From Winogradskyella sp046545555 (GTDB lineage Bacteria > Bacteroidota > Bacteroidia > Flavobacteriales > Flavobacteriaceae), in contig NZ_JBHZTH010000001.1 in NCBI RefSeq assembly GCF_046545555.1, positions 1,798,001 through 1,862,000 of the forward strand: a stretch of 64,000 bases of DNA, read 5' to 3'. This document shows positions 54,391 through 63,077 of this stretch, piece by piece (position 1 is the first letter of the stretch; each line of letters starts with the position of its first letter). The translations under genes and the position numbers were made by a program. A model generated the notes under the pieces. It searched no databases. It had not been told where the DNA came from and saw nothing but the letters and a program-made list of their open reading frames with translations.

Positions 54391-55473
54391 ATGCGCATTT
54401 TATTTATTTTCTTAGTTTTTATTGGTTTTTATTCGTGCAAGGAAGGTTACGTTAGACCAATTAATGTTTCAGAAGTTTTTATAGAACCTATTGCCGAAGA
54501 TAGCTTATTAAGTGTTAGAGCTTTAGATTTTAATGAAGAATATGTGTTTTATGGAAGTGCAGACCATTTCGGAAAAAGAGCTTTGAACAAAGAACTAAAA
54601 ATCAATATTATTGATTTAAATGTAAGTAACGGTAAAAATCATTTTAAGTATATACATAAAGGTGATAGTTTGCCACTTCACTTTAGAGCTATCGCTGAGG
54701 TTAATGGTAACTTTTTTGCGCTCTCTATTTCTAATCCAGCACGACTTTATAAACTTAGTAGAAAAGGAAAAGGTGCTAATTTAGTATATGAGGAAAGACA
54801 CGAAAAAGTGTTTTATGACGCTTTAGACTTTTGGAATGACCAAGAAGGTATTGCCATTGGTGATCCTACAGATAATTGTATAAGTATTATTATAACAAGA
54901 GATGGCGGCAATTCTTGGACTAAACTATCTTGTAACAATTTACCAACGGCTGAAGAAGGTGAAGCCGCTTTTTCAGCAAGTGATACTAACATAGCAATAG
55001 TTGGAGAGCATACTTGGGTCGCCACAGGTGGTAAAGCAAGTCGAGTTTTTTATTCACCAGATAAAGGGCAAACGTGGGAAGTTTATAATACACCAATAAT
55101 TCAAGGTAAGGAGACCACTGGCATGTATTCAATAGACTTTTATGACCAAAATAACGGATTTGCAATAGGTGGTGATTATACTAAACCTAACGAGATATTA
55201 GCAAATAAAATTAGAACTAAAGATGGTGGTAAAACTTGGCAAATTGTTGCAGATGTAAGTGGACTAGGTTATAGAAGTTGTGTGCAATATATCCCAAACA
55301 GAAATGGTAAAGAGCTAGTAGTTGTAGGTTTTAACGGAATTGATTATAGTAATGATGCTGGCGAAACTTGGAAGCATTTAAGCGACGAAGGGTTTTATAC
55401 TTTACGATTTTTGAACGACTCTGTTGCTTATGCAGGTGGTCGTGGACGAATTAGTAAACTAACATTTAGATAA
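54391..55473 (+). CDS. BNR-repeat lipoprotein, YCF48/HCF136-like propeller
   Basis: I choose the ATG at 54391 (MRILFIFLVFIGFYSCKEG, lipobox FYSC). The 360 residues hold propeller repeats with Asp-box patterns TRDGGNSWTKL, SPDKGQTWEVY, TKDGGKTWQIV and SNDAGETWKHL. It is close to plant HCF136/YCF48-like assembly factors in pattern, but its partner here is unknown. It has its own leader, after the SCO terminator. Confidence 0.82.
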   Translation: MRILFIFLVFIGFYSCKEGYVRPINVSEVFIEPIAEDSLLSVRALDFNEEYVFYGSADHFGKRALNKELKINIIDLNVSNGKNHFKYIHKGDSLPLHFRAIAEVNGNFFALSISNPARLYKLSRKGKGANLVYEERHEKVFYDALDFWNDQEGIAIGDPTDNCISIIITRDGGNSWTKLSCNNLPTAEEGEAAFSASDTNIAIVGEHTWVATGGKASRVFYSPDKGQTWEVYNTPIIQGKETTGMYSIDFYDQNNGFAIGGDYTKPNEILANKIRTKDGGKTWQIVADVSGLGYRSCVQYIPNRNGKELVVVGFNGIDYSNDAGETWKHLSDEGFYTLRFLNDSVAYAGGRGRISKLTFR

Positions 55474-55474
55474 T

Positions 55475-55503
55475 AAAAAAGAGCCATTTGGCTCCTTTTT
55501 TTT
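55475..55503. terminator. bidirectional terminator
   Basis: AAAAAAGAGCC and GGCTCCTTTTTT pair around an ATTT loop with one mismatch near the base. It separates the convergent BNR and Spy-like genes. Confidence 0.75.
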
Positions 55504-55505
55504 AT

Positions 55506-55958
55506 CTAATTTCTTTTACGACTTCCTCTATCCCCAGAATGGCGTTGTTTGAACTCTTCAATCATTTTTCGTTTAAAAGAGCGCTCGGCTTGTAATAGTG
55601 AGACTATCTTTTTAGCAGGCAAAATTTGAAGTAAGTCATTAATCATTTTAGATCTTAATCCTACACGTTGCTTTTCTATACTAACCATATTTAAGAGTAA
55701 TGCTTTTGCTTCACTCTCATTTAACTCTTTATTTTTTCTATTACCCCTTTCGTTAGATTTAGTTCTTAATTTATTTTCAGCGTCTTCATTGGCGTTATAA
55801 ACTGGCCAAAATTTTTGAGCCTCTTCTTTTGTTAAATCTAATTGTTCGGTAATATGAGCAATTTTTAAGGCTTTAATTTTTTCTCTATCTGGCCGTTGCC
55901 CAAAAACACTAGCAGAAATTAAAAGCGTAATAAGTAATAATTTTAGTGTCTTACTCAT
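55506..55958 (-). CDS. Spy/LTXXQ-like periplasmic protein, second sigma module
   Basis: The ATG at 55958 gives 150 residues with a signal peptide (MSKTLKLLLITLLISASVFG). The mature part is helical (IAHITEQLDLTKEEAQKFWPVYN) and ends strongly basic (FKQRHSGDRGSRKRN). It matches the Spy-like sensor position in the module at 48.6-50.1 kb. It lies downstream of a probable anti-sigma gene. Confidence 0.7.
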   Translation of the reverse strand: MSKTLKLLLITLLISASVFGQRPDREKIKALKIAHITEQLDLTKEEAQKFWPVYNANEDAENKLRTKSNERGNRKNKELNESEAKALLLNMVSIEKQRVGLRSKMINDLLQILPAKKIVSLLQAERSFKRKMIEEFKQRHSGDRGSRKRN

Positions 55959-56014
55959 AGGATTTCTATTTTGTATATTCAATTGGTGATATCTATTTGT
56001 AAAGTTCATAAATT

Positions 56015-56518
56015 CTAATCTAATATAAAATCTTCTGTATCTATACTTTCTAAGTATTGATTTAGTGTTTCTTCACTAATGTTAACATCGATAAAATCAG
56101 TGTCTGAAATTTCATTCGTTTGAAAGAGTGATGCTAAATCGTCATTAGAATAATCTTCTTGATACAAATAACTTTCAATAGCCACTGTATCTATTGCGTC
56201 TATATCTACAGCTTTTTGTTGGCTAAACACCAAACCAAAAAATAAAACACAACTTGCAGCAATGCCACTTATATAATAAAGTTTAGAACTTCGCTTAAAA
56301 ACTATTACTGGTTTATTAGTTTCACTTAATTTAGTAATTATATTAGTCTCAAAAGTATCAAAATATGTATCTGGTACTGAAAAACCCGAAGTGTCAATAT
56401 CTTTAATTAATTTATTCTCTTTTAGTTGCTCAAGCAGAGTAACTTCAAAATTCTCAAAGTAGTTATCAGGTGTTTTAAAACCTGTAGATTTAATATTATG
56501 TAATTTATCGTTTTTCAT
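56015..56518 (-). CDS. membrane protein, probable anti-sigma factor
   Basis: I choose the ATG at 56518 (MKNDKLHNIKSTGFKTPDNYF, 167 residues). The cytoplasmic half has two related segments (GFKTPDNYFENFE and GFSVPDTYFDTFE), then one membrane helix (about 89-106, LYYISGIAASCVLFFGLVF) and an acidic periplasmic tail. Function as anti-sigma factor is inferred from its place after the ECF sigma gene. Confidence 0.65.
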   Translation of the reverse strand: MKNDKLHNIKSTGFKTPDNYFENFEVTLLEQLKENKLIKDIDTSGFSVPDTYFDTFETNIITKLSETNKPVIVFKRSSKLYYISGIAASCVLFFGLVFSQQKAVDIDAIDTVAIESYLYQEDYSNDDLASLFQTNEISDTDFIDVNISEETLNQYLESIDTEDFILD

Positions 56519-56586
56519 TTTCACTTCCCGAAACACCGGAAACCTTTTTATTTTCTATTTATATGACTTCAAATTACTAAAATGGT

Positions 56587-57129
56587 TTAATCAGACCTTA
56601 AATAGGCCTCTATTTTTTTTGCTGCGATATGATAAGATGCTTTAAGAGCTCCTTCACTAGTATCTAGTATTTTTGACATTTCCTTGTATTTTAAATCATC
56701 AAAATATTTCATATTGAAAACTAATTGTTGTTTTTCTGGCAAAGTTGCGATAGCTTTTTGTAATTGAAGCTGTATGTCATCTCCCTCAAAGTAAACATCT
56801 GCGGTCAAATTATTAATAGCTCTTGCCTTATGTTCTTCATTAGAAATCTGTAAACGCTTAGCATTTTTATTAATATGTGTAATAGATTCATTTGTAGCAA
56901 TGCGATACATCCAAGAAAAAAGCTGACTTTCTCCTTTAAATTTATCAATGCTTCGGTATATTTTTATAAAGGTGTTTTGCAATACGTCATCTGCATCGTC
57001 GTGACTAATAACTATTTTACGTATATGCCAATACAAGCGTTCTTTATAGAGTTTTAATAATTCTCTAAAAGCGGCTTCTTTAGATTTTGGGTCTTTAAGG
57101 CGTAATATAAATTCTGATTCGTCAGTCAA
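56587..57129 (-). CDS. ECF RNA polymerase sigma factor, second module
   Basis: The start is TTG at 57129; no in-frame ATG lies upstream. The 180-residue protein has region 2 (DADDVLQNTFIKIYRSIDKFKG and LFSWMYRIATNESITHI) and region 4 (LPEKQQLVFNMKYFDDLKYKEMSKIL). It leads a three-gene module with a membrane protein and a Spy-like protein, like the one at 48.6 kb, and a direct-repeat pair lies about 115 bases upstream. Confidence 0.9.
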   Translation of the reverse strand: MTDESEFILRLKDPKSKEAAFRELLKLYKERLYWHIRKIVISHDDADDVLQNTFIKIYRSIDKFKGESQLFSWMYRIATNESITHINKNAKRLQISNEEHKARAINNLTADVYFEGDDIQLQLQKAIATLPEKQQLVFNMKYFDDLKYKEMSKILDTSEGALKASYHIAAKKIEAYLRSD

Positions 57130-57244
57130 GTAATTTACTTTGGTATTTAGACCTCTTAAAATACTAAAAGTTTAACGGATTATTTTTCTTATTTATTTTT
57201 TTGAACATAATTATTGATAATCAAGTAGTTATATTTAATTAAAT

Positions 57245-57276
57245 CGATAAAAAGCAATAAAACACGATAAAAAGCA
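57245..57276 (-). repeat. TTTATCG direct repeats, 20-base period, upstream of the sigma gene
   Basis: CGATAAAAAGCA occurs at 57245-57256 and 57265-57276, two helical turns apart; the minus strand reads TTTATCG twice, followed by ATTT. It resembles the site at 32697-32723. It may be an operator for the sigma gene. Confidence 0.5.
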
Positions 57277-57370
57277 TTTTTTTCTTGTTTGCTATCAAGA
57301 TTTATTTTATGTTTGACACAGCTTAACCTATTACTCGTTATCAGTTTCCCCAAATCTGGTAACAAAAAAG

Positions 57371-57399
57371 AAAAGGATGCATTTTTAATGCATCCTTTT
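57371..57399 (-). terminator. terminator between the ABC gene and the sigma region
   Basis: The 12-base arms AAAAGGATGCAT (57371-57382) and ATGCATCCTTTT (57388-57399) pair perfectly. The A-run at 57364-57369 gives a T-run on the minus strand, ending the ABC transporter transcript. Confidence 0.85.
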
Positions 57400-57422
57400 T
57401 GATTTTTTAGTCTTAATTTGTT

Positions 57423-59246
57423 TTATTCGAAACTCTGCATTTCTACAAGTTTTTTATAAACACCATTTTTTTCTAGAAGTTCGTTATGCGTGCCTTGTTC
57501 TGCAATTTCGCCTTTTTGCATTACCACAATTACATCAGCATTCTGAATTGTAGAGAGTCTATGCGCAATTACAATAGACGTTCTATTTCTCATCATATTC
57601 TCTAAGGCATCTTGCACTAAACGTTCGCTTTCGGTATCTAAAGCAGAGGTCGCTTCATCTAAAATCATAATTGGTGGGTTCTTTAGTACAGCTCTAGCAA
57701 TACTTAAACGCTGTTTCTGTCCACCAGATATTTTTCCGCCTGAATCACCAATATTATAATCTAATGCGCCTTTTAAGTCCTTAACAAATTCCCATGCATT
57801 AGCAATTTTTAAGGCTTCAATAATAGCCTCATCTGTAGCGTTTTCTTTTCCTAAAAGAATATTATTTCTTATCGTATCATTAAATAAAATAGAATCTTGA
57901 GTTACTAAACCCATTAGATTTCTCAATGAATGCTTTGTAAGATTTTTAATATTATCTCCGTCGATGTTTATCTCACCTTCATTAACATCATAAAAACGTG
58001 TTACTAAGTTTGCTATTGTAGATTTTCCGCTTCCAGATTGACCAACTAAGGCAACAGTTTTTCCTTTAGGAACATGTAATGAAAAGTTTTTTAAAACAAG
58101 TTCGTCTTCGTATTTAAAGGAAATATTATCAAGTTTTACTTCTGTTCTAAAATCACTTTTAACCTTAGCATTTGGAATGTCTTCTAAAGGTGAAACTGTA
58201 TTTAATATTTCTAAGACCCTTTCGGCAGCTGCATTTCCTTTTTTAACACTGTAACTAGCTTTGCTGATCGCTTTAGCTGGCGTAAGTATATTGTACGCTA
58301 ACCCCATGTAAACAATAAATAACCCAGGATCTAAGGCGTTTTCATTTAAAACCATTCGACCTCCATACCACAAAAGAATAGCGATAACTGAAATTCCTAA
58401 AAACTCGCTAGTTGGTGATGCCAAATTCTGACGATGAAGTAATTTATTTGAAAAATTAAAAAATCGGTTTGTTGAGTTTTGAAAACGTTTATTAAAATTG
58501 TCTTCAGAATTAAAACCTTTAATAACTTTTAAACCACCTAGAGTTTCTTCTACAACAGACAAAAATTGACCTTGCTCTTTTTGAACATATCCCGATTTAC
58601 GTTTTAATGATTTTCCTATCAAGGAAATAATAAAACCACTGACAGGAATAAAAATAAATACAAAAATGGTAAGTTTAACACTAATAAGAAGCATCATTAT
58701 TATTGTAAATAAGATCATTAAGGGTTCTCTAACAATTAATTCTAAGATAGATAAAAATGACGTTTGAATTTCTTGTACATCACTAGATATTCTAGCTATA
58801 GTGTCGCCTTTTCTCTTTTCAGAATAGTATGAAATTGGCAACAACATTATTTTATTGTAAAGGGCGTTTCTAATATCTCTTAGCACTCCGTTTCTGAGAA
58901 ATGTAATAAAATACATTGCTAAATATGCAAAAATATTTTTGAGTAAGAACATTGATATTACAAGACCTACCATAAAAATAAGTACATCATCGTGCCCTTC
59001 GATGGATTTTTGAGTTACAAAATAATTTAGATAATTTTCGCCATAGTCTTTAACATTACCTAATCCCGTCCACTCAGGTTTAACCTTAAGTGGTTCTGTT
59101 TTTCCGAATAGTACATTAAGCATCGGAAATAAGGATACCATGGATAATGTGCCAAATAAGGCATAAAATATATTACAGGCTATATTTAAAATCGCGTAGC
59201 CTTTATAAGGTCTGGCAAAACCGAGTACTTGTTTAAAATAGTTCAT
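57423..59246 (-). CDS. MsbA-like ABC exporter
   Basis: The 607-residue half-transporter has about six membrane helices (about 1-330) and an ATPase domain with GQSGSGKST (Walker A), ISGGQKQR (signature) and ILDEATSALD (Walker B). The family moves lipids such as lipid A, or drugs. It abuts the phosphohexomutase gene with no gap. Confidence 0.9.
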   Translation of the reverse strand: MNYFKQVLGFARPYKGYAILNIACNIFYALFGTLSMVSLFPMLNVLFGKTEPLKVKPEWTGLGNVKDYGENYLNYFVTQKSIEGHDDVLIFMVGLVISMFLLKNIFAYLAMYFITFLRNGVLRDIRNALYNKIMLLPISYYSEKRKGDTIARISSDVQEIQTSFLSILELIVREPLMILFTIIMMLLISVKLTIFVFIFIPVSGFIISLIGKSLKRKSGYVQKEQGQFLSVVEETLGGLKVIKGFNSEDNFNKRFQNSTNRFFNFSNKLLHRQNLASPTSEFLGISVIAILLWYGGRMVLNENALDPGLFIVYMGLAYNILTPAKAISKASYSVKKGNAAAERVLEILNTVSPLEDIPNAKVKSDFRTEVKLDNISFKYEDELVLKNFSLHVPKGKTVALVGQSGSGKSTIANLVTRFYDVNEGEINIDGDNIKNLTKHSLRNLMGLVTQDSILFNDTIRNNILLGKENATDEAIIEALKIANAWEFVKDLKGALDYNIGDSGGKISGGQKQRLSIARAVLKNPPIMILDEATSALDTESERLVQDALENMMRNRTSIVIAHRLSTIQNADVIVVMQKGEIAEQGTHNELLEKNGVYKKLVEMQSFE

Positions 59247-60974
59247 TTAAAGCTTCATGTCCTTTAGGATAGCATCAATTCTATTTTCCAACAACTGCTC
59301 CGTTTCTTTAAAAGCAGACACATTGTCTAATTTTGTATTTACACTTATGTAGAACTTTATTTTTGGTTCCGTACCACTTGGTCTTAACGCAATTTTACTA
59401 CCGTCTTCTGTATAATAGATAAGCACGTTAGATTTTGGTATATCTAGTGTTGATTCAGTATTATTAGCTATATCTTTTGCTTGAGAAAGTTGGTAATCTT
59501 CAATACGGATTACTTTAGAGCCATTAACATCTTTTAAAGGATTTTCTCTAGCATCAATCATCATTTGTTTAATTTCTTGCGCTCCTTCTATTCCTTTTTT
59601 GGTTAAAGAGACTAAGCGCTCTTTAAAGAAACCATGCTCTACATATAAATCTATTAGTGCTTGGTATAAGGTTTGTTTGTTTGCTTTTGCCTGTGCTGCA
59701 ATTTCGCAAGCCAAAAGAGTAGAGGTAACAGCATCTTTATCGCGCACAAAATCACCAACCATAAAACCAAAACTTTCTTCACCACCACCTATAAAATCCA
59801 TGGTTGGGAAATCTTCTATCATTTTTGCAATCCATTTAAAACCAGTTAAGCCAATTTTACATTCTACACCGTATGCATTTGCTAAAACTGTCATCATAGG
59901 TGTAGAAACTATAGTTGATCCTACGAATTGATTCCCATTAATTTTATTCTGATTTTTCCATTGTTTTAATAAGAAATCAGTCATAAGAATCATAGTTTGG
60001 TTACCATTAAGAATAACCAATTCGTTCTCCAAATTTCTTACCACAACACCTAAACGGTCACAGTCTGGGTCTGTACCAATAACAATATCTCCATCTACTT
60101 TTTCTGCAAGAGCCATTGCCATTTTTAATGCTTCTGGTTCTTCAGGGTTTGGGGAAACTACAGTTGGAAAATCGCCATTAGGTTCTCGTTGCTCTTCTAC
60201 AATACTCACATTGCTATAACCTGCTCTTTTTAGAGTTTCTGGTATTGCTGTAATAGAAGTACCATGCAACGGAGTAAATACAATATTTAAATTTTGTTTT
60301 GCTTCTGCAGATGTATTAAAACTGCCGTTTTTAATAGATGCATCAATAAAGACATCATCTATATCTTTTCCTATATATTGAATTAAATCTGAATTAGAGT
60401 TGAATTTTATTTCAGAATAATCCAAACGATTAATTTCAGCAATAATTTTACCATCCTGAGGTGGTACTAGTTGACCGCCATCTTGCCAATATACCTTATA
60501 TCCATTATATTCTGGTGGATTATGTGAGGCTGTCAATACAATACCACAATGGCAGTTTAAATGTTTTAAAGCAAACGATAATTCTGGTGTAGCTCTTAAA
60601 TCTTCAAATAAATAGACTTGTATACCATTTGCAGAAAACACATCTGCAACTACTTTACCAAACGTTTTACTATTATGCCTGCAGTCATAAGCAATTGCTA
60701 CCTTAATTGTTTCTCCAGAGAAAGATGCGTTTAGGAAATTACTTAATCCTTGCGTATTTTTTCCTAGTGTATATTTATTAATACGATTTGTACCCAATCC
60801 CATAACGCCGCGCATACCTCCAGTACCAAACTCTAAATCTTTATAAAAACTTTCTTCTATTTCCTTTGGGTTTGAAGCTATTAGATTTTTAATGTCATTT
60901 TGAGTGTCTTCATCGAAAGTATCTGTTAACCAAGAGTTAACACGTTCTAAAATTTCAGGTTTGATATGAATCAT
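59247..60974 (-). CDS. phosphohexomutase (phosphoglucomutase/phosphomannomutase family)
   Basis: The 575-residue enzyme interconverts sugar-1- and sugar-6-phosphates. The phosphoserine loop is TASHNPPEYNGYK (about 140-152), the metal loop is GTDPDCDRLG, and LRPSGTEPKIKFYI is near the C terminus. Substrate (glucose or mannose) is not decided by sequence. It lies directly before the ABC gene. Confidence 0.92.
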   Translation of the reverse strand: MIHIKPEILERVNSWLTDTFDEDTQNDIKNLIASNPKEIEESFYKDLEFGTGGMRGVMGLGTNRINKYTLGKNTQGLSNFLNASFSGETIKVAIAYDCRHNSKTFGKVVADVFSANGIQVYLFEDLRATPELSFALKHLNCHCGIVLTASHNPPEYNGYKVYWQDGGQLVPPQDGKIIAEINRLDYSEIKFNSNSDLIQYIGKDIDDVFIDASIKNGSFNTSAEAKQNLNIVFTPLHGTSITAIPETLKRAGYSNVSIVEEQREPNGDFPTVVSPNPEEPEALKMAMALAEKVDGDIVIGTDPDCDRLGVVVRNLENELVILNGNQTMILMTDFLLKQWKNQNKINGNQFVGSTIVSTPMMTVLANAYGVECKIGLTGFKWIAKMIEDFPTMDFIGGGEESFGFMVGDFVRDKDAVTSTLLACEIAAQAKANKQTLYQALIDLYVEHGFFKERLVSLTKKGIEGAQEIKQMMIDARENPLKDVNGSKVIRIEDYQLSQAKDIANNTESTLDIPKSNVLIYYTEDGSKIALRPSGTEPKIKFYISVNTKLDNVSAFKETEQLLENRIDAILKDMKL

Positions 60975-61021
60975 AAATAAATAAGTTTAATGTAAATGTA
61001 ATAAATTCTAAATTTTAGACC

Positions 61022-61972
61022 TTAGGATACGTCTAAATATTCTTTAATAAAATAACGTTGTTGTTGACGCTTAGATCTGAGAATAAGTTCTCCTAGAAAA
61101 CCAGCAATAAAGAATTGAGAACCAATAATCATAGTTGCTAACGCTATGTGAAATTGTGGTCTATCGGTTATTAATCTGCCAGTTGGGTTTAAAAAAAGTT
61201 TGTCTACTCCAAGATAAAAAGAAAAACCAAAACCAATAATAAACATAATGACGCCGAGGGATCCAAAGAGGTGCATTGGTCGTCTACCAAAACGAGATAT
61301 AAACCAAATGGTTAAAAGGTCTAAAAAACCATTTATAAAACGATTCATGCCAAATTTAGTTTTACCATATTTGCGTGCTTGGTGCTGTACTACTTTTTCA
61401 CCAATATTTAAAAAACCAGCATTTTTTGCGAGTACAGGGATGTAACGATGCATTTCGCCATAAACATCTATGTGCTTTATCACTTGATTAGAATAAGCTT
61501 TTAAACCACAATTAAAATCATTCAGCTTAACGCCAGATGTGCGTCTTGCAGCCCAATTAAATAGCTTTGATGGTAAGTTTTTTGAAATAATAGAATCGTA
61601 ACGTTTCTTTTTCCATCCCGATACCAAATCAAAATTTTGTTTGGTAATCATTTCGTAAAGTTCAGGGATTTCCTCAGGATTATCTTGTAAATCGGCATCC
61701 ATAGTAATAACAACATCACCTTGTGCTTTTGCAAAACCAGCATGCAAGGCTTGCGACTTCCCAAAGTTTTTTATAAAACGAATACCTTTTACATCGGTAT
61801 TGATCTTAGAAAGTTCTGATATGACGCTCCAAGAATTGTCGGTACTACCATCATCAATAAATAGAATTTCATAAGAAAACGAATTGGACTGCATCACTGA
61901 TACAATCCAATTGTGTAATTCTTTTAAAGATTCATCTTCGTTAAGTAGTGGTATAACTACTGATATATTCAT
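61022..61972 (-). CDS. GT2 family glycosyltransferase, GtrB/DPM1-like
   Basis: I choose the ATG at 61972 (MNISVVIPLLNEDES, 316 residues). Family motifs VVIPLLNEDESL, DDGSTDNSW and MDADLQDNPEEIPEL are present, with two membrane helices near the C terminus (about 225-250 and 270-290), as in undecaprenyl-phosphate sugar transferases. It lies 47 bases upstream of the phosphohexomutase gene. Confidence 0.9.
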   Translation of the reverse strand: MNISVVIPLLNEDESLKELHNWIVSVMQSNSFSYEILFIDDGSTDNSWSVISELSKINTDVKGIRFIKNFGKSQALHAGFAKAQGDVVITMDADLQDNPEEIPELYEMITKQNFDLVSGWKKKRYDSIISKNLPSKLFNWAARRTSGVKLNDFNCGLKAYSNQVIKHIDVYGEMHRYIPVLAKNAGFLNIGEKVVQHQARKYGKTKFGMNRFINGFLDLLTIWFISRFGRRPMHLFGSLGVIMFIIGFGFSFYLGVDKLFLNPTGRLITDRPQFHIALATMIIGSQFFIAGFLGELILRSKRQQQRYFIKEYLDVS

Positions 61973-62026
61973 ATTGATGTTGTCTAGTTTTCGAGACTCC
62001 AAAAATAATAGAAATTATTTAAGCAG

Positions 62027-62539
62027 TTAATCATTACTTCGCATAATCAATCCCGTAATTAAAGAGACAATTAATCCAAAGACTAATGCTCCAATTATTG
62101 ACATAATACTGAAGAAACCGGGAGTCATAAACATACTGCTCATGCCCATTGCCTGATCTATTTGATCTTGAGTCATACTAGGGTTGTTCTCTATCATCTG
62201 ATTGTAAGCTGTTTCTTTTTGCATTTCAATGAATTCAGGGTAGATAAATTCATAATGTACATAAGAATAAATTGCCGTGATTAAACCACCGATTACTGCT
62301 ATGGCAAGTCCAACTTTTATCGCTTGCCCTACAGATAAGACATTAGCGTTTGATAATTTATAAGCTCTGATTCCATAAACGTAAACAAGAATTCCAAGAA
62401 TTAGACTAGCACCAGACAAAATCCAGCTTTTATCTATATTTGCGATGTACATTATTATTAGTCCTGTTATGCTAATAAGAGCAGAATATAAACCCCATGT
62501 ATATGCGATTGGTTTAATAGGTGCAGTTTGATGTTCCAT
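62027..62539 (-). CDS. DUF4199 membrane protein
   Basis: I choose the ATG at 62539 (MEHQTAPIKPIAYTWGLYSAL, 170 residues). It has four hydrophobic segments and the family pattern YGIRAYKLSNANVLSVGQAIKVGLAIAVIGGLI. Function is unknown. It lies 54 bases upstream of the glycosyltransferase gene. Confidence 0.85.
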   Translation of the reverse strand: MEHQTAPIKPIAYTWGLYSALISITGLIIMYIANIDKSWILSGASLILGILVYVYGIRAYKLSNANVLSVGQAIKVGLAIAVIGGLITAIYSYVHYEFIYPEFIEMQKETAYNQMIENNPSMTQDQIDQAMGMSSMFMTPGFFSIMSIIGALVFGLIVSLITGLIMRSND

Positions 62540-62631
62540 AATTTTGTTGATTTTATAGTTAATTGAATAGTTAGTAACCAAAGATAACGAAATGTTACAC
62601 TAATTTAGTGAAATAAAATTATCAAAAAAGA

Positions 62632-62661
62632 TTGTAGATTTATAAAAAATATTTAAATTTG
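62632..62661 (+). promoter_or_regulatory. promoter of rpmE2
   Basis: TTG at 62632-62634 and TAAATTTG at 62654-62661 are 19 bases apart, matching the Bacteroidota -33 TTG and -7 TAnnTTTG promoter. Confidence 0.75.
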
Positions 62662-62699
62662 CACCTCGAAAAAATCGAATTTATTTAAAGCATTTAGTG

Positions 62700-62951
62700 A
62701 TGAAAGCAGGAATACATCCAGAAAATTATAGAGTAGTTGCCTTTAAAGATATGTCTAACGAAGACGTGTTTTTAACAAAATCTACAGCAAATACAAGTGA
62801 GACTATTGAAGTTGATGGTGTTGAATATCCATTAGTTAAATTGGAAATTTCTAGAACTTCACATCCTTATTACACTGGTAAATCTAAATTAGTAGATACA
62901 GCAGGACGTATTGATAAGTTTAAAAACAAATACGCTAAGTTTAAGAAATAA
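62700..62951 (+). CDS. rpmE2: type B 50S ribosomal protein L31
   Basis: The 83-residue protein (MKAGIHPENYRVVAFKDMS; the GTG one codon before is not needed) has the L31 pattern and RTSHPYYTGKSKLVDTAGRIDKFKNKY. No Cys is present, so this is the zinc-free type B form, which can replace zinc-binding L31 when zinc is short. It is monocistronic with a strong terminator. Confidence 0.95.
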   Translation: MKAGIHPENYRVVAFKDMSNEDVFLTKSTANTSETIEVDGVEYPLVKLEISRTSHPYYTGKSKLVDTAGRIDKFKNKYAKFKK

Positions 62952-62972
62952 ATATAGCTTACCGATAATCGA

Positions 62973-63005
62973 AAAAGCCTTTCTATAAACAGAAAGGCTT
63001 TTTTG
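62973..63005 (+). terminator. terminator of rpmE2
   Basis: The 13-base arms 62973-62985 and 62992-63004 pair around a 6-base loop and end in a T-run. Confidence 0.9.
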
Positions 63006-63077
63006 TTTTCTATAATTAGGCTACTTTTGATATGCTAATCAGGGTTTTAGGATAAACCTCAAATTTTAAAAATCATA

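Noticed and set aside
57245..57276. CRISPR-like repeat
   Set aside because: Only two short copies with 20-base period; no spacer structure or cas genes.
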